DNA from: a virus
Direction: 5' to 3' (one strand)
IMG/VR virus record: IMGVR_UViG_3300017788_000995
Location: 1-60,283 of that record
Length of the DNA: 60,283 bases
Both the position numbers and the translations under genes were made by a program. Positions 7,804-16,956 of the stretch are shown here, one piece after another. Numbering within the stretch: position 1 is the first letter of the stretch; each line of letters opens with the position of its first letter. Below the pieces are notes generated by a model that was given only the letters and a program-made list of their open reading frames with translations, did not search any database and was not told the origin of the DNA.

Positions 7804-8379
7804 ATGACTACCACCGACCGTAAGGTACAAGAGTTTCTTCAAGTTGTGAAGCGGTGTTGCGACCTCACTAATGTGAAGTTGGTATGGGGGAAGGGCGCGA
7901 GCCTGACCACACTTGGTGAACCAAGAGGAGAACTATCAGGATATTTCACTGCTCCCGCAGGCAGGTCGCCTGGTGTGCTTGCTGTTGCCCGCGGGCGGCC
8001 TCGCAGCAAGTGGCTTGCTGTACTAGCACACGAGTTTGGACACATGAGCCAATGGTTCTTCAGCGATCCTGCATGGAACATCACCACCATGTCAAATGGG
8101 CAAGATGCTCAAGAGATCATGGACAATTGGGTGGACGGCAAACTGGAACTGGATGCAGATGAGATTGCAGACATCTTTAATCGCGTTCGGTTGTGCGAAC
8201 TGGATGCTGATGCCCGTGCCCTGCAATACATCAAGGACTACAAGTTGCCTGTGAACATTGCGGTGTACAAGCGCGAGGTTGCTGATATGGACTATTCGTA
8301 TCGTCTTATGCAACGCACTCGCATATGGAAGCGTACCAAAGTAAAACGGGGTAGACTACCATCACCAATAAAGGCATAG
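7804..8379 (+). CDS. Zinc metallopeptidase with HExxH motif
   Basis: The start is set at 7804 because AGGAGG lies seven bases upstream; the protein is then 191 aa. The motif LAVLAHEFGHMSQWF carries HExxH, and CELDADARALQY about 50 residues later supplies a downstream Glu-x-Asp-Ala segment typical of gluzincin-like phage and bacterial peptidases. No signal peptide is seen. It follows the ParB-like gene on the plus strand and may be translationally controlled by the hairpin over its ribosome site. The substrate is unknown. Confidence 0.75.
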   Translation: MTTTDRKVQEFLQVVKRCCDLTNVKLVWGKGASLTTLGEPRGELSGYFTAPAGRSPGVLAVARGRPRSKWLAVLAHEFGHMSQWFFSDPAWNITTMSNGQDAQEIMDNWVDGKLELDADEIADIFNRVRLCELDADARALQYIKDYKLPVNIAVYKREVADMDYSYRLMQRTRIWKRTKVKRGRLPSPIKA

Positions 8380-8380
8380 C

Positions 8381-8452
8381 ATGAGCAACATATATGACTG
8401 GATCGTTCAAAATTTGAACCGCGATGGAGTGGTTGCAGAGCGCCCCATGTAA
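8381..8452 (+). CDS. Possible 23-aa micro-ORF overlapping a terminator
   Basis: An ATG one base after the metallopeptidase stop opens MSNIYDWIVQNLNRDGVVAERPM. AAGG six bases upstream can serve as a ribosome site. Its stop codon lies in the loop of the following terminator hairpin, so translation to the end would disrupt the hairpin. Coding potential cannot be judged from composition at this length. Confidence 0.3.
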   Translation: MSNIYDWIVQNLNRDGVVAERPM

Positions 8453-8468
8453 GGGGCGTTTCTGTTTT
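8441..8468 (+). terminator. Rho-independent terminator at the convergent gene ends
   Basis: CGCCCC (8441-8446), a six-base loop, GGGGCG (8453-8458), then TTTCTGTTTT. It ends the plus-strand transcript right at the stop codon of the convergent tape-measure gene. Confidence 0.85.
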
Positions 8469-11400
8469 AGATTAACGCTGAGGTGTAGAAGCGTTCTTGC
8501 ACACGGCGGAAAGTGTTCTCATCGTTGCGAAGTTTATTATCGCCCCTGACTTCACCATTGATTACTGCTGGCTGGAACGCGGTGTTGATGAGATTCACGA
8601 TGGTTTCTGCTGCGCCGTTTCCACCACCGCCACCCTGTTGAATGATGTTGAATTCAGGGAAACTGAAAGGCCAGTTGTCAATGTCCATCTGGGCTACATT
8701 GTAGATGTTGGTTGATTCTGCTGGCTCAGGTGAAGGTAGAGGTGCTTGCGCTCCACCTGCAAGTGCCTTGAAGAAGGTCATTATCGCAAGAGCAAACAGC
8801 AACAGCGCGCCTCCTACAAGCAGCATGGGCAGCACAAGCGGCATTAGCAGCAGCACCATTGCACCGATTCCCAATGCAATCAAAGGCATCAGAGCAACAA
8901 TACCAAGCAATCCCAACAATCCTTCTGACATCTGAGCGATTGCGATTGAGAACAGCAATAGACCTGTTCCGAGCAACACCATGGCTACTCCAAACAAGAT
9001 GAAGCCAGGTGCAGCAAATCCTAGAGCAATCCCTGCAACAAACAAGAACGGAGCAAGCATTGCAAGTGCAGCAAGTGCAGCAATGGCAGGCAATACACCG
9101 GCAGCATTCGCTGCAAACGCACCCAATGCAGATCCAAGTGTAAGCAAGGCAAGACTAAACAGCATGAGTCCAGGCGTTGCTGCTGCGAGGAATAGACTAG
9201 AGATAAACAGAGCAGGTCCCATGAGCCCAAGTGCAAGCAACAGCGCAATGGCTGGAATGATTGCACCTGCGGTTCCAACAAAGGCAGCAAGTCCTGCTCC
9301 AAGCGACATCAAGGCAAATCCGAACAGCAAGAATCCAACAGATGCAACAGCAAGTAGAATGCTAGAAGCATAGAGCAATGGTGCAAGCAATCCAAGTGCG
9401 AACAGTATGGCTATCGCAGGCAGAATCGCTCCTGCGGTTCCAATGAACATTTGCATACCAATGCCAAGCGAGATCAACGCAAGACCGAACAGCAAGAATC
9501 CAACAGATGCAACTGCAAGTAGAATGCTTGCAACTGCAAGTAGCGGAGACAACAATGCAAGCGTACTAAGCAAAGCGATGGCAGCCGCAATCTCACCAAA
9601 TCCAATGCTCGCAAACATCTGCAATCCAAATCCTAGTGCAGCGAGTGCTGCACCAAACAGGAAGTAGCCTGGAGCGGCTAGAATCAACAGCAATCCTCCG
9701 AGAGCAAGCCATGGTGCAAGCATTGCAAGTCCTGCAAGCAATCCAAGCACCACGGGCAGAGAAGCAAGGCCTACACTTGCAAACATCTTCATTCCCAAAC
9801 CAAGCGAAACCAACGCTGCACCGAAGAGGAAGAATCCTGGCGCTGCGAGTAACAGTCCTATTCCTGCTATAGCCAGCATGGGGGCAAGCATTGCAAGTCC
9901 CGCAAGCAATATCAGCAGTACACCAACTCCTGCAAGTCCAACGCTTGCAAACAGTTGCATGGCTAGACCAAGCACATACATGGATGCTGCAAACACAAGC
10001 AATGCAATACTCATCACAAGCAGAACATTAGCGAGCATGAACATGAGCGGCAACACAGGTGCTATGAGCGGTGCTATGAGTGCAAGAGCAACTGCAAACG
10101 CTACAAACACACCGATACCAAGCAAAGCGCCCATCCAGTTGGTCTGTCCGAACAGATACATGGCGCCTGCAAATGCAAGCAACCCAACTGCAATGATTCC
10201 TAGTGCTGCCGCGCCTTGGATAACTTGAGCGTTTGCTAGTTTCTTCAGACCTTCAGCAAGCGCCTCGAAGATGGACTTTAGGCCTTCACCGAGGCCTTTC
10301 AGCGCAGAAGCCAGTCCACCTTTGAATGCTGCCAGACCATTCTTGATGCTGTCGAACAGTTTACCACCAAACAGTTTCTGCAAGAATCCTGTTTTGGCAT
10401 CAGGTTTTTCTGTTTCTTTTGCTGCATCTTCGGTGACCTTTTGCTCAGTTTGCGCTGCTTCTTCTCGGGGACCCAAGACTCGATTTCCCAAATCAGTTGC
10501 GAACTCTGTTGCTTTCTCTTTGGCTGCGGAAGTAAACTGAGTGATGTTTCCTTTGATCTGATTGCCGAACTTGAGTGCGCGATCTTTGAGATCACCAAAC
10601 ATCTTTCCGAGAGTGCTACCCGTCATGTTCACTGTGACCGCAACTCCTCCCGCTCCAGCCACGGCGCCAGCAGCAGCAGGGCCTGCCGCAGTTGCCTCAG
10701 GTGCCGCAGTTTGCAAGGCTTCGCCGAGGGGTGGAGTTGGTACTGCGATGGTTGTCGCCGCAGTTGCCGCTGCTTGTGGTTGCTGTAGAGAAGCAGTATT
10801 GAGTGCAATCTCAGCCAGGTTGTTGCTTGACAATTCCAAATGGCGTGTCATTGTCTGTGCTTGCGATAGCAAGTTTGATAGAACACTCGTGGTTTCGGGA
10901 CTTGCAAGCGTTGTAGGTGTGGTGTCAAAAACGCTGTCAACTATAGGGTTTTCGAGAGGCTGAGCAACCATTGGTGCTTCGGTTGAAGAACCTCGTACCA
11001 AGTTTCCCTGAGCATCATACGACAGATTGCCCTTAGCAACCTCGCTCACTAGACCGGCATTGATTCCCATACCACTATTCACTTGCAGATTGCGAAATAC
11101 CTGTTCTTGATTTAGTACAGGATTTGCTTGCAAGGCCGCTTGAATGTCTTCGTAGAGTTTCTTGACCTTCTCGTTTCCTTGCGCGCTTTCATCAAGTAAC
11201 GAATCAATGGATCGCTTTCTTGCTTCTATGAATGCGTTGTTTATTTGTTCTTCAGTTACACCAGCCTGAGTAGCACCTGTTCTAACCTTTTGCTGAAACT
11301 CGTTTTCGGATTGTTGTCTAGCAGCCAACTCAGTTTGCATTTTGGCTTCTGCTTCAGCAATTCGCTGTTGATCTCCGCTGATTTTAGCATTGACCAGTTC

Positions 11401-12282
11401 TTCTTTGGCATCAGTAACTCGTTTCTCTTGCTCTCGCTTGACATCCGCCGCCGCAGTAATCTTTTTCTGCTCTGCTTCTATCATTGCAACCTTGGCAGTA
11501 TCTCCTTGCACTTTGGCAAGTTCCAGTTCTGTTTGCATTCGCTCTTGAACCAGTTTAGCAGCCTCTGCATCCTGTCCAATGCGGATGTTTTGTGCAGCAT
11601 TGGATGCTTCTACTTCAGTCTCATAGGCATCTCGATTTCTTCTTGCTTCTGCTTCTGCTTCTTTTGCTCTGATGTCTGCGGCTGCTCTGATATCGTTCAA
11701 TCTACCTGCTGCAAATCGCTTCAGCATTCTACCAAAGAAGTTGCTGTCGAGTTTGTCAACAAATGGCGACAAATAGTTCGAGCGGATATCTTCCATTGTC
11801 TCGCCAAAGAATCCAACAGAGTTCTTTGACTGCTCTTTCAGCAATCTGCGAGATGATTTGATGTTGTCTAGGATGATTCGCTTCTGCGTTTCATCTTGCA
11901 GTCTTCTTGCATACTCTTCTCTGATCTCAAGGGTCTTGAATGCTCTAACAAAAGCACCGTCTGTACCATCGCGCATTGCTTCCGCAGCAACATCAAAGGT
12001 ATCTCTGATTTGATTCTTGGTTGCTTCGTCCAGTTTGCCTTTGCCTGCTGCTCGGAACTGAGCAGCGGCATCTCTTACTGCTTGTCTTTTCAACACATCA
12101 GTAACAGTATCTGCAATCTGTCTCAGCGGTTCAGCGCGTTCCAAACCTATACGGAAAGTCTTGACGCTGCTTCCTGCATCGCTTACCGCTTTGTTCATAG
12201 CGTCAGTTGACTCCATGGCGCGCAGGAAACTGTCTGCTAACGGTATGACATCTAGTGGTTGGTTTGGATTTGGTGGTGGCAT
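8467..12282 (-). CDS. Tail tape measure protein with hydrophobic repeats
   Basis: The protein has 1271 aa. Residues ~1-400 are charged and helical, with a long coiled coil rich in Ala/Glu/Gln/Lys. Then come an Ala-rich linker and amphipathic helices. About 480 residues (~690-1170) hold roughly seven imperfect ~48-residue hydrophobic repeats built on PGFxLFGxALxxLGxGMxMFA and LAxLAPxL. The C-terminus is a soluble domain with a GGGGG turn. Length, coiled coil, membrane-like repeats and position directly after the two small tail-assembly genes all fit a tape measure. It is longer than T4 gp29 (590 aa), so it predicts a longer tail or extra membrane function. SD: AAGGTAAG. Confidence 0.75.
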   Translation of the reverse strand: MPPPNPNQPLDVIPLADSFLRAMESTDAMNKAVSDAGSSVKTFRIGLERAEPLRQIADTVTDVLKRQAVRDAAAQFRAAGKGKLDEATKNQIRDTFDVAAEAMRDGTDGAFVRAFKTLEIREEYARRLQDETQKRIILDNIKSSRRLLKEQSKNSVGFFGETMEDIRSNYLSPFVDKLDSNFFGRMLKRFAAGRLNDIRAAADIRAKEAEAEARRNRDAYETEVEASNAAQNIRIGQDAEAAKLVQERMQTELELAKVQGDTAKVAMIEAEQKKITAAADVKREQEKRVTDAKEELVNAKISGDQQRIAEAEAKMQTELAARQQSENEFQQKVRTGATQAGVTEEQINNAFIEARKRSIDSLLDESAQGNEKVKKLYEDIQAALQANPVLNQEQVFRNLQVNSGMGINAGLVSEVAKGNLSYDAQGNLVRGSSTEAPMVAQPLENPIVDSVFDTTPTTLASPETTSVLSNLLSQAQTMTRHLELSSNNLAEIALNTASLQQPQAAATAATTIAVPTPPLGEALQTAAPEATAAGPAAAGAVAGAGGVAVTVNMTGSTLGKMFGDLKDRALKFGNQIKGNITQFTSAAKEKATEFATDLGNRVLGPREEAAQTEQKVTEDAAKETEKPDAKTGFLQKLFGGKLFDSIKNGLAAFKGGLASALKGLGEGLKSIFEALAEGLKKLANAQVIQGAAALGIIAVGLLAFAGAMYLFGQTNWMGALLGIGVFVAFAVALALIAPLIAPVLPLMFMLANVLLVMSIALLVFAASMYVLGLAMQLFASVGLAGVGVLLILLAGLAMLAPMLAIAGIGLLLAAPGFFLFGAALVSLGLGMKMFASVGLASLPVVLGLLAGLAMLAPWLALGGLLLILAAPGYFLFGAALAALGFGLQMFASIGFGEIAAAIALLSTLALLSPLLAVASILLAVASVGFLLFGLALISLGIGMQMFIGTAGAILPAIAILFALGLLAPLLYASSILLAVASVGFLLFGFALMSLGAGLAAFVGTAGAIIPAIALLLALGLMGPALFISSLFLAAATPGLMLFSLALLTLGSALGAFAANAAGVLPAIAALAALAMLAPFLFVAGIALGFAAPGFILFGVAMVLLGTGLLLFSIAIAQMSEGLLGLLGIVALMPLIALGIGAMVLLLMPLVLPMLLVGGALLLFALAIMTFFKALAGGAQAPLPSPEPAESTNIYNVAQMDIDNWPFSFPEFNIIQQGGGGGNGAAETIVNLINTAFQPAVINGEVRGDNKLRNDENTFRRVQERFYTSALI

Positions 12283-12286
12283 CTAC

Positions 12287-12508
12287 TTACCTTGTTCGTC
12301 TTGCGGGTCTAGAAACTCTGCCTGCGGACTTAGCCTTGGCAGCCTGAGCCTTCATCTGCTCATTCTCCTTCTTGATGCGCTCATTCTCTTTCTTCACCCA
12401 CTCAACCAACAGGTGTACATAGATCGCCCTCTCCCACGGCATCATTTCTTCCAACTCAGTCAGCGAGTACTTGTGATGCTGAATGAGTTGAAAGTTCGTG
12501 TGCATCAT
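12287..12508 (-). CDS. Small tail assembly chaperone-like protein (gp51-like position)
   Basis: The protein has 73 aa. MMHTNFQLIQHHKYSLTELE and MMPWERAIYVHLL resemble the short companion of the T4-type gp26 baseplate protein, followed by a Lys/Glu helix and a basic tail. It lies two bases after the gp26-like gene and four bases before the tape measure. That is the usual location of tail assembly chaperone pairs. It probably relies on translational coupling, as no ribosome site is evident. Confidence 0.55.
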   Translation of the reverse strand: MMHTNFQLIQHHKYSLTELEEMMPWERAIYVHLLVEWVKKENERIKKENEQMKAQAAKAKSAGRVSRPARRTR

Positions 12509-12510
12509 GT

Positions 12511-13272
12511 TTACGATGCTGTCGTGGCAGAGGAGGATCGGAAAAAATCTTGGAGTCCCTTCAGAACAACCAACTGCTTTTGTTCTGTGCAGGGATTGAA
12601 GATTTCTGCTTCATGCTCTAGTTTCGGCATAGTCTCGAAGAACGATGTGATCTTTACGAACTGCTCTTGGGTCAGAGACTCCAAGAACGAGTCGATCTCT
12701 TTCGCTCCAACATCTTCGGCAGCGTGCATCTCTTCATTCTCAAAGATGTACTCTACGCATTCCTTGACCACCTCGAAAGCAAGCATGGGGTCTTTGCTGA
12801 GATCACCGCTCTTTGCGCCTTTGCCTGACATACGAGTAGCAAGATCGAGTTTCGGATAGCGCATGATGACTCCCACCTTGCGTTTCTTGTCTTCAAACAC
12901 GGTGATCGTGTTGGTGTGATTTTCGGTGATCTTGGGGTGAACATCATCTAGATTCAGCGGCACCTTGACTTCTGCACCGCAGTCCAGTTTCACGACAGGC
13001 TCCACGGTGTTTCCAACCGACTTGGATCGTAGTTGCAAGAACAGCCATTCAATATCGAACAGAGGCAGTTCATCCACATCAAATCCTGGCGTTTGAACGC
13101 AATTGCTGATGATGGTTCTGAGGGCACTGATGGTTTCTTTGTCCTTTTTGGATTCCAATGCCATCAGTAGAATCTTCTCTTCCTTCACCAAGAATGGTCT
13201 GAACTTAACAGATTTGCCAGTCGAGATGAGTTTTGTTTCATATGTTGGTGTGCCAATGATTGGTAATGCCAT
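12511..13272 (-). CDS. 26: T4 gp26-like baseplate/tail assembly protein
   Basis: The protein has 253 aa. The N-terminus (TKLISTGKSVKFRPFLVKEE) is characteristic of the T4 baseplate family (gp26 type): STGK, then FRPFLVKEEKILL, then a long helix. The central VPLNLDDVHP and the C-terminal FDVDELPLFDIEWLFLQLR segments also fit. In T4 this protein assists assembly of the baseplate hub. AGGAGA lies before the ATG. The leader contains a hairpin and a TACATA motif. The next genes are the small chaperone-like protein and the tape measure. Confidence 0.75.
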   Translation of the reverse strand: MALPIIGTPTYETKLISTGKSVKFRPFLVKEEKILLMALESKKDKETISALRTIISNCVQTPGFDVDELPLFDIEWLFLQLRSKSVGNTVEPVVKLDCGAEVKVPLNLDDVHPKITENHTNTITVFEDKKRKVGVIMRYPKLDLATRMSGKGAKSGDLSKDPMLAFEVVKECVEYIFENEEMHAAEDVGAKEIDSFLESLTQEQFVKITSFFETMPKLEHEAEIFNPCTEQKQLVVLKGLQDFFRSSSATTAS

Positions 13273-13341
13273 GCTGTTCTCCTATAGGTGTATCGTCGAA
13301 TCACGCATTGTAATAATGCGACTCATGTTATGTATGCTGCC
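13273..13341 (-). promoter_or_regulatory. Leader of the gp26-tape-measure operon: TACATA motif plus hairpin
   Basis: On the minus strand GCATACATAAC (core 13329-13334) precedes GTCGCATTATTACAATGCG. That stretch folds as CGCATT/AATGCG with a five-base loop and an outer GTCG/CGAC extension. CTATAGGAGAAC then supplies the ribosome site. A structured 5' leader is likely if transcription starts after TACATA. Confidence 0.4.
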
Positions 13342-13956
13342 TTATAGAAGTGATCCCAAGTCTGGAAGAGAGATGCCACCTCCACCTCCAAGACCCGACT
13401 GTATACGCATCTGTTCAATTCTATCTTGGACTTCTTCCAATGGAACAACTCCAGATGCCAGAAAGTTCTTGTAAGCGAACTTGACTTTCACCGTTACGAA
13501 TGCAGCATCTCCAGCCTCGTTTGCAAAGTCTATGGCTTCAATCTCGGTGGGGTATATCTCGTAGAATTTCCAGGCATATCGCATTACTCCTTTCTTGTCA
13601 TACTGCTGTAGCCCAAGATCGCACACATAGTTCACATAGTAGTTTGGATTTCCACTTTTGGGATCAACCACCTGATCCATCCATCTATTGAACAGATCAC
13701 GCTCGTATCCGTCTTGTCCCAACAAGAACTCCATGGCAAGATCATCTGTGAACTCTTCTCTTGCTGCAATGGTTCGCTTTGGACCGTATGTTTGCAGATC
13801 GTTCCCTGCTACTTTTCTACCAGGCACAGATACATTCCGAACAGTTAGATTCAAGCGTTCGTTATCTGTGCCAGGTCTACCGATGAAAAGTCCCCATCGG
13901 GTAGGATCCAATGGTTTGACTCTTGATATGGCTGCAATGAACTTGTCTATACGCAT
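13342..13956 (-). CDS. Tail tube family protein (gp19/gp54 type)
   Basis: The protein has 204 aa. NLTVRNVSVPGRKVAGND, GPKRTI, MEFLLGQDGYERDLFNRW and YAWKFYEIYPTEIEAIDF follow the order of the T4 tail tube (gp19) fold, ending in VTVKVKFAYKNF. It then has a Gly-rich C-terminal tail. Position between the hub genes and the gp2/gp4-like genes suggests the tube initiator gp54 rather than the main tube gp19, but sequence alone cannot separate them. AAGGAG precedes the ATG. Confidence 0.7.
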   Translation of the reverse strand: MRIDKFIAAISRVKPLDPTRWGLFIGRPGTDNERLNLTVRNVSVPGRKVAGNDLQTYGPKRTIAAREEFTDDLAMEFLLGQDGYERDLFNRWMDQVVDPKSGNPNYYVNYVCDLGLQQYDKKGVMRYAWKFYEIYPTEIEAIDFANEAGDAAFVTVKVKFAYKNFLASGVVPLEEVQDRIEQMRIQSGLGGGGGISLPDLGSLL

Positions 13957-13965
13957 GGTGTCTCC

Positions 13966-14589
13966 TTACAGATCCCTGATTTGCTTCAACATTTCTGTAT
14001 TCACTGCATTCTGTGTTCTGATTGTCCCACGATACTGTGCAACAGGAAGCAAAGATGCGGTGATCCATCCGTTCGTTGGAATCTCACCAACCACAGATCG
14101 AAAGCGCCTGAGTTTGTATGTTCGTACAGCAACTCGCATAAAGTTTAGTGTGGTTCCATTGATGTAATCGTAGTCCAGTTTAGATATGTGATTCTTATTC
14201 GGTGGAAATCGTGGATCAGTTTTATACAGCATCTCTGCGATGGCAAGCAGGCGATATCTCATCGGCAGATAGTGAAGATTGAATCCCACGATATGATTGC
14301 TCTTGATCGTGAATGGCAGCACCACAGGAAACCGATCATAGTAGTCTTCCACTTTACTTGCTCTGTATTCAAACATATACAGTCTTCCAAACCCTATGTC
14401 TTCAGGACTGATTTTGGTAGTACCTTCTATGGCTGTACGAAATGGAACAAACGACTTGGTTGTTGTTCCGTACAATGCTCGGATCTCTCGGTAGAACCAA
14501 ATCATGGCCGCTTCGATGCTCTTGTCTTGCTTGAGCGCATCGGTGTATTCTTTGTATAGTTGCTCGTATATGTCTTGCTTCTTTGCCAT
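13966..14589 (-). CDS. Virion structural protein, tentatively gp2-like (DNA end protector)
   Basis: The start is set at 14589 (MAKKQDIYEQL) because its ATG overlaps the gp4 stop as TAATG. The protein is 207 aa. GFGRLYMFEYRASK, YYDRFPVVLPF and GFNLHYLPMRYR are blocks I associate with a conserved structural protein of marine T4-like phages. Adjacency to gp4 matches the 2-4 gene order of T4, which hints at gp2, but no catalytic motif supports this. AP-type function is not claimed. Confidence 0.45.
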   Translation of the reverse strand: MAKKQDIYEQLYKEYTDALKQDKSIEAAMIWFYREIRALYGTTTKSFVPFRTAIEGTTKISPEDIGFGRLYMFEYRASKVEDYYDRFPVVLPFTIKSNHIVGFNLHYLPMRYRLLAIAEMLYKTDPRFPPNKNHISKLDYDYINGTTLNFMRVAVRTYKLRRFRSVVGEIPTNGWITASLLPVAQYRGTIRTQNAVNTEMLKQIRDL

Positions 14590-15050
14590 TATGGTTTCAG
14601 ATCCTTGTCGGTGATGATCTTGAACACCCAACCTCGTTCTTTACAGTACTGACTTGCTGCTGCCCACTTGGCAGAGTTGATACCCCAATCCTTTACGCTT
14701 CGCACATAGTCTCGGTAGTCTCTTCTGCGGCGATCCACTTTGCCCTCAAATATCCGTATTTTCGGTGCAATGCATTGCCTGTATGGTTTAATCTCAACCA
14801 TAATAGTCTGCTCCATCCCCCCTGAGTCATCAATAGCGATCACGAAATCAACAAAGTATCTATGCCATTTGCCATCTATTGGGGATACATAAGGAATGTA
14901 CAGTTCCTCAGACGCCCACCATCTAACTGTTGCGTTGGTGTCACAGTAAACCATGAATCTGCGTTCCAATAAACTGCGATAGATGATGTTCGTGGAGTCT
15001 CCACGGTACTTGGAAGTATTGGTTGGTTTGTACTTTCCCCTGTATGCCAT
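14589..15050 (-). CDS. 4: Head completion protein gp4
   Basis: The protein has 153 aa. MAYRGKYKPTNTSKYRGD and NIIYRSLLERRFMVYCD are hallmark segments of T4 gp4 (gene 4/50), followed by WASEELYIPYVSPIDGKWHRYFVDF and IMVEIKPY. The last two resemble the D...ExK core of a TnsA/PD-(D/E)XK-type fold. gp4 acts on packaged heads before tail joining. It is divergent from gp48, with a shared 27-base gap holding TACATA motifs on both strands. Confidence 0.85.
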   Translation of the reverse strand: MAYRGKYKPTNTSKYRGDSTNIIYRSLLERRFMVYCDTNATVRWWASEELYIPYVSPIDGKWHRYFVDFVIAIDDSGGMEQTIMVEIKPYRQCIAPKIRIFEGKVDRRRRDYRDYVRSVKDWGINSAKWAAASQYCKERGWVFKIITDKDLKP

Positions 15051-15063
15051 ACATACCTATGTA
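15050..15063. promoter_or_regulatory. Back-to-back TACATA motifs between gp4 and gp48
   Basis: The plus strand has TACATA at 15050-15055 (23 bases before the gp48 ATG), and the minus strand has TACATA at 15058-15063 (eight bases before the gp4 ATG). The gap is only 27 bases, so this is a compact candidate bidirectional late promoter. Confidence 0.4.
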
Positions 15064-15077
15064 GGGTAGGAGATCAA

Positions 15078-16043
15078 ATGCCAGACAACAACAATCGCGG
15101 AAGACTGTTGAATGACGGTCTAAACAGCGGCATATTTGCCAAACTTGAACGGGTCGAAACACCCGCAGGAACCATTGCAACCATGCAGTATCCTATGGAA
15201 GTTGGCACAGAAGTCATGCAGAACTTCATCCTGCTTACAGCATACTCAGATCAACCAATGAAGTTTGATACTTCGGTGAAAGCATCAAGCAAGCGTGGAA
15301 ATCTCTTTGGAGTTATCTCGGCCGGACTAGGTGGAACTCCAGGCTCTATCGTGAATGTTGCGGGTGCGCTGTTTGATCTTGCAGGATTCAATGCACGAAA
15401 GTCACAAAGCAATGAGTCGTTTGTAGCAACTACTCGTCTTGCGGGAAATGTTGCCAGACAACCACAAGAAAGCATTGCTTTGTACATTCCAGGCGGAATC
15501 GAGATCAGCATGAGTGCTGAATACGAGATGGTCGAATCAGAGAGAAGAGGATGGGGAGGAATGTTTACTGGTATGCTCAAGGGAGCCATGAATGCAGTTG
15601 GAGACTTCTTTACGCCTGGAGGAGAACAAAGTCGTCTGTTGAAGACCGGCAAAGCCAAGAACCCGAACAAAGAAGTGTCATTCAAAGAGGTGAAGGAACG
15701 CTCTTTCACATTCGAGTACACCTTTGCTCCCAAGAGTGCAGATGAAACCGATATGGTTTATCAGATCATCAAAACTTGCCGTTGGCATTCGCATCCTTCA
15801 TTAGATGGTGCTACTAGTTTCAAAGTTCCATCTGAATGGGAGTTGCAGTTCTTCATCAATGGCAGAGAGAACAGATACATTCCTAGACTACGCAGACTTG
15901 TTTGCACCAAGTTCGATGTGACATACGGAGATGAAAGTGGATTTGTTTCGTTTGAAGATGGCGCACCAACCTATCTCACCGTTTCAATGGGATTCCAAGA
16001 AGTCGAACCGTTGCACAGAGAGCATATCGAGAAAGGCTTCTGA
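15078..16043 (+). CDS. 48: Baseplate tail tube cap gp48
   Basis: The protein has 321 aa. TMQYPMEVGTE near residue 35, IALYIPGGIEISMSAEYEM, RSFTFEYTFAPKSADET and CRWHSHPSL, ending in LTVSMGFQEVEPL, are the conserved order of T4 gp48-type tube caps. It sits between baseplate and tube. AGGAG precedes the ATG. Its stop overlaps the gp53 start as TGATG, so gp48 and gp53 are coupled. Confidence 0.85.
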   Translation: MPDNNNRGRLLNDGLNSGIFAKLERVETPAGTIATMQYPMEVGTEVMQNFILLTAYSDQPMKFDTSVKASSKRGNLFGVISAGLGGTPGSIVNVAGALFDLAGFNARKSQSNESFVATTRLAGNVARQPQESIALYIPGGIEISMSAEYEMVESERRGWGGMFTGMLKGAMNAVGDFFTPGGEQSRLLKTGKAKNPNKEVSFKEVKERSFTFEYTFAPKSADETDMVYQIIKTCRWHSHPSLDGATSFKVPSEWELQFFINGRENRYIPRLRRLVCTKFDVTYGDESGFVSFEDGAPTYLTVSMGFQEVEPLHREHIEKGF

Positions 16044-16954
16044 TGGGTTACTTCAACAAGTTTCCAAACCTGTACTACGATGTAAAAGGCAACAAGAACT
16101 ATCAAGTTGCTGTCGATATACTTCGCAGAGTTCGTATCAATTCCAAAGCAGTTGAAGGGTCTTTGTATGGTGAATATACGGTTAAAGACACAGACCGTCC
16201 TGATACCATTGCTCACAAACTGTATGGTGATTCGGAACTACATTGGGTGATCTTGCTGTTCAATGAGATACACAATCCATACTATGAATGGCCCATGGCA
16301 TACCATGAGTTCTTGCGCTACTGCAAGAACAAATATCCAGGCAATGCGTTTCTGATGGAGATGCATCCAGTAAAGCAGAGTCCACTTCCATCTGTACGCA
16401 AGCGCAGAGATCACAAGATCATCGAAGGATACTATGCATTCGGTATAACAGGATCAACGCTAAACACAAGCAAGCGTGCCTATGTTGTGTGTTGGGACAG
16501 AACCATGAACAAGGCCATTGTAGTAGATGAAGTTGGTTCTTTCCAAGACAACGATCTAGTTGGGTTTGCTGTGACAGGTAATGAAGAAGCAACTGCAAGT
16601 GGCATCATTCGTCGTATCCAACTAAACATCGAAGCAGTACACCACTTCGAGGATGACTCTGGAAACCAACTTGCTCCTCTTGCCTCTTATGACAATCTGA
16701 TACAGCAAGGTACAGAAGTGCAAGCGACCTCCACATTCGATGACTATGGAAGATTCTCTACGCTTCCGTTCTCTGAAACATTGCTAGGTGCTTATCTTGC
16801 CAATCAAACAGAAGCACAGACCATCAAAGCAGTAACCAATCTGCAATACGAAACCGAGATCAATGAGAAGCGCAGACAAATCAGACTGCCTGCTCCAGAG
16901 ATCGTGGGAGAAATAGCAAACAGGTTTGAGCAGATACTGAATGAAGAATTTTAA
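16043..16954 (+). CDS. 53: Baseplate wedge protein gp53
   Basis: The protein has 303 aa. YFNKFPNLYYDVKGNKNY at the N-terminus, then YTVKDTDRPDTIAHKLYG and HWVILLFNEIHNPYYEWP, match gp53 wedge proteins. These join sectors of the baseplate, and the middle block is LysM-like. It is translated by TGATG overlap with gp48. Downstream lies the putative hub gene after two bases. Confidence 0.85.
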   Translation: MGYFNKFPNLYYDVKGNKNYQVAVDILRRVRINSKAVEGSLYGEYTVKDTDRPDTIAHKLYGDSELHWVILLFNEIHNPYYEWPMAYHEFLRYCKNKYPGNAFLMEMHPVKQSPLPSVRKRRDHKIIEGYYAFGITGSTLNTSKRAYVVCWDRTMNKAIVVDEVGSFQDNDLVGFAVTGNEEATASGIIRRIQLNIEAVHHFEDDSGNQLAPLASYDNLIQQGTEVQATSTFDDYGRFSTLPFSETLLGAYLANQTEAQTIKAVTNLQYETEINEKRRQIRLPAPEIVGEIANRFEQILNEEF

Positions 16955-16956
16955 GC

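Noticed and set aside
11245-11829. Long plus-strand open frame inside the tape-measure gene
   Set aside because: Antisense shadow: Leu/Ser/Cys-rich composition, no ribosome site, and the minus-strand coiled coil explains it.
12161-12859. Plus-strand frame of 232 codons across three minus-strand genes
   Set aside because: It spans the junctions of well-supported tail genes, has no ribosome site and shows no domain.
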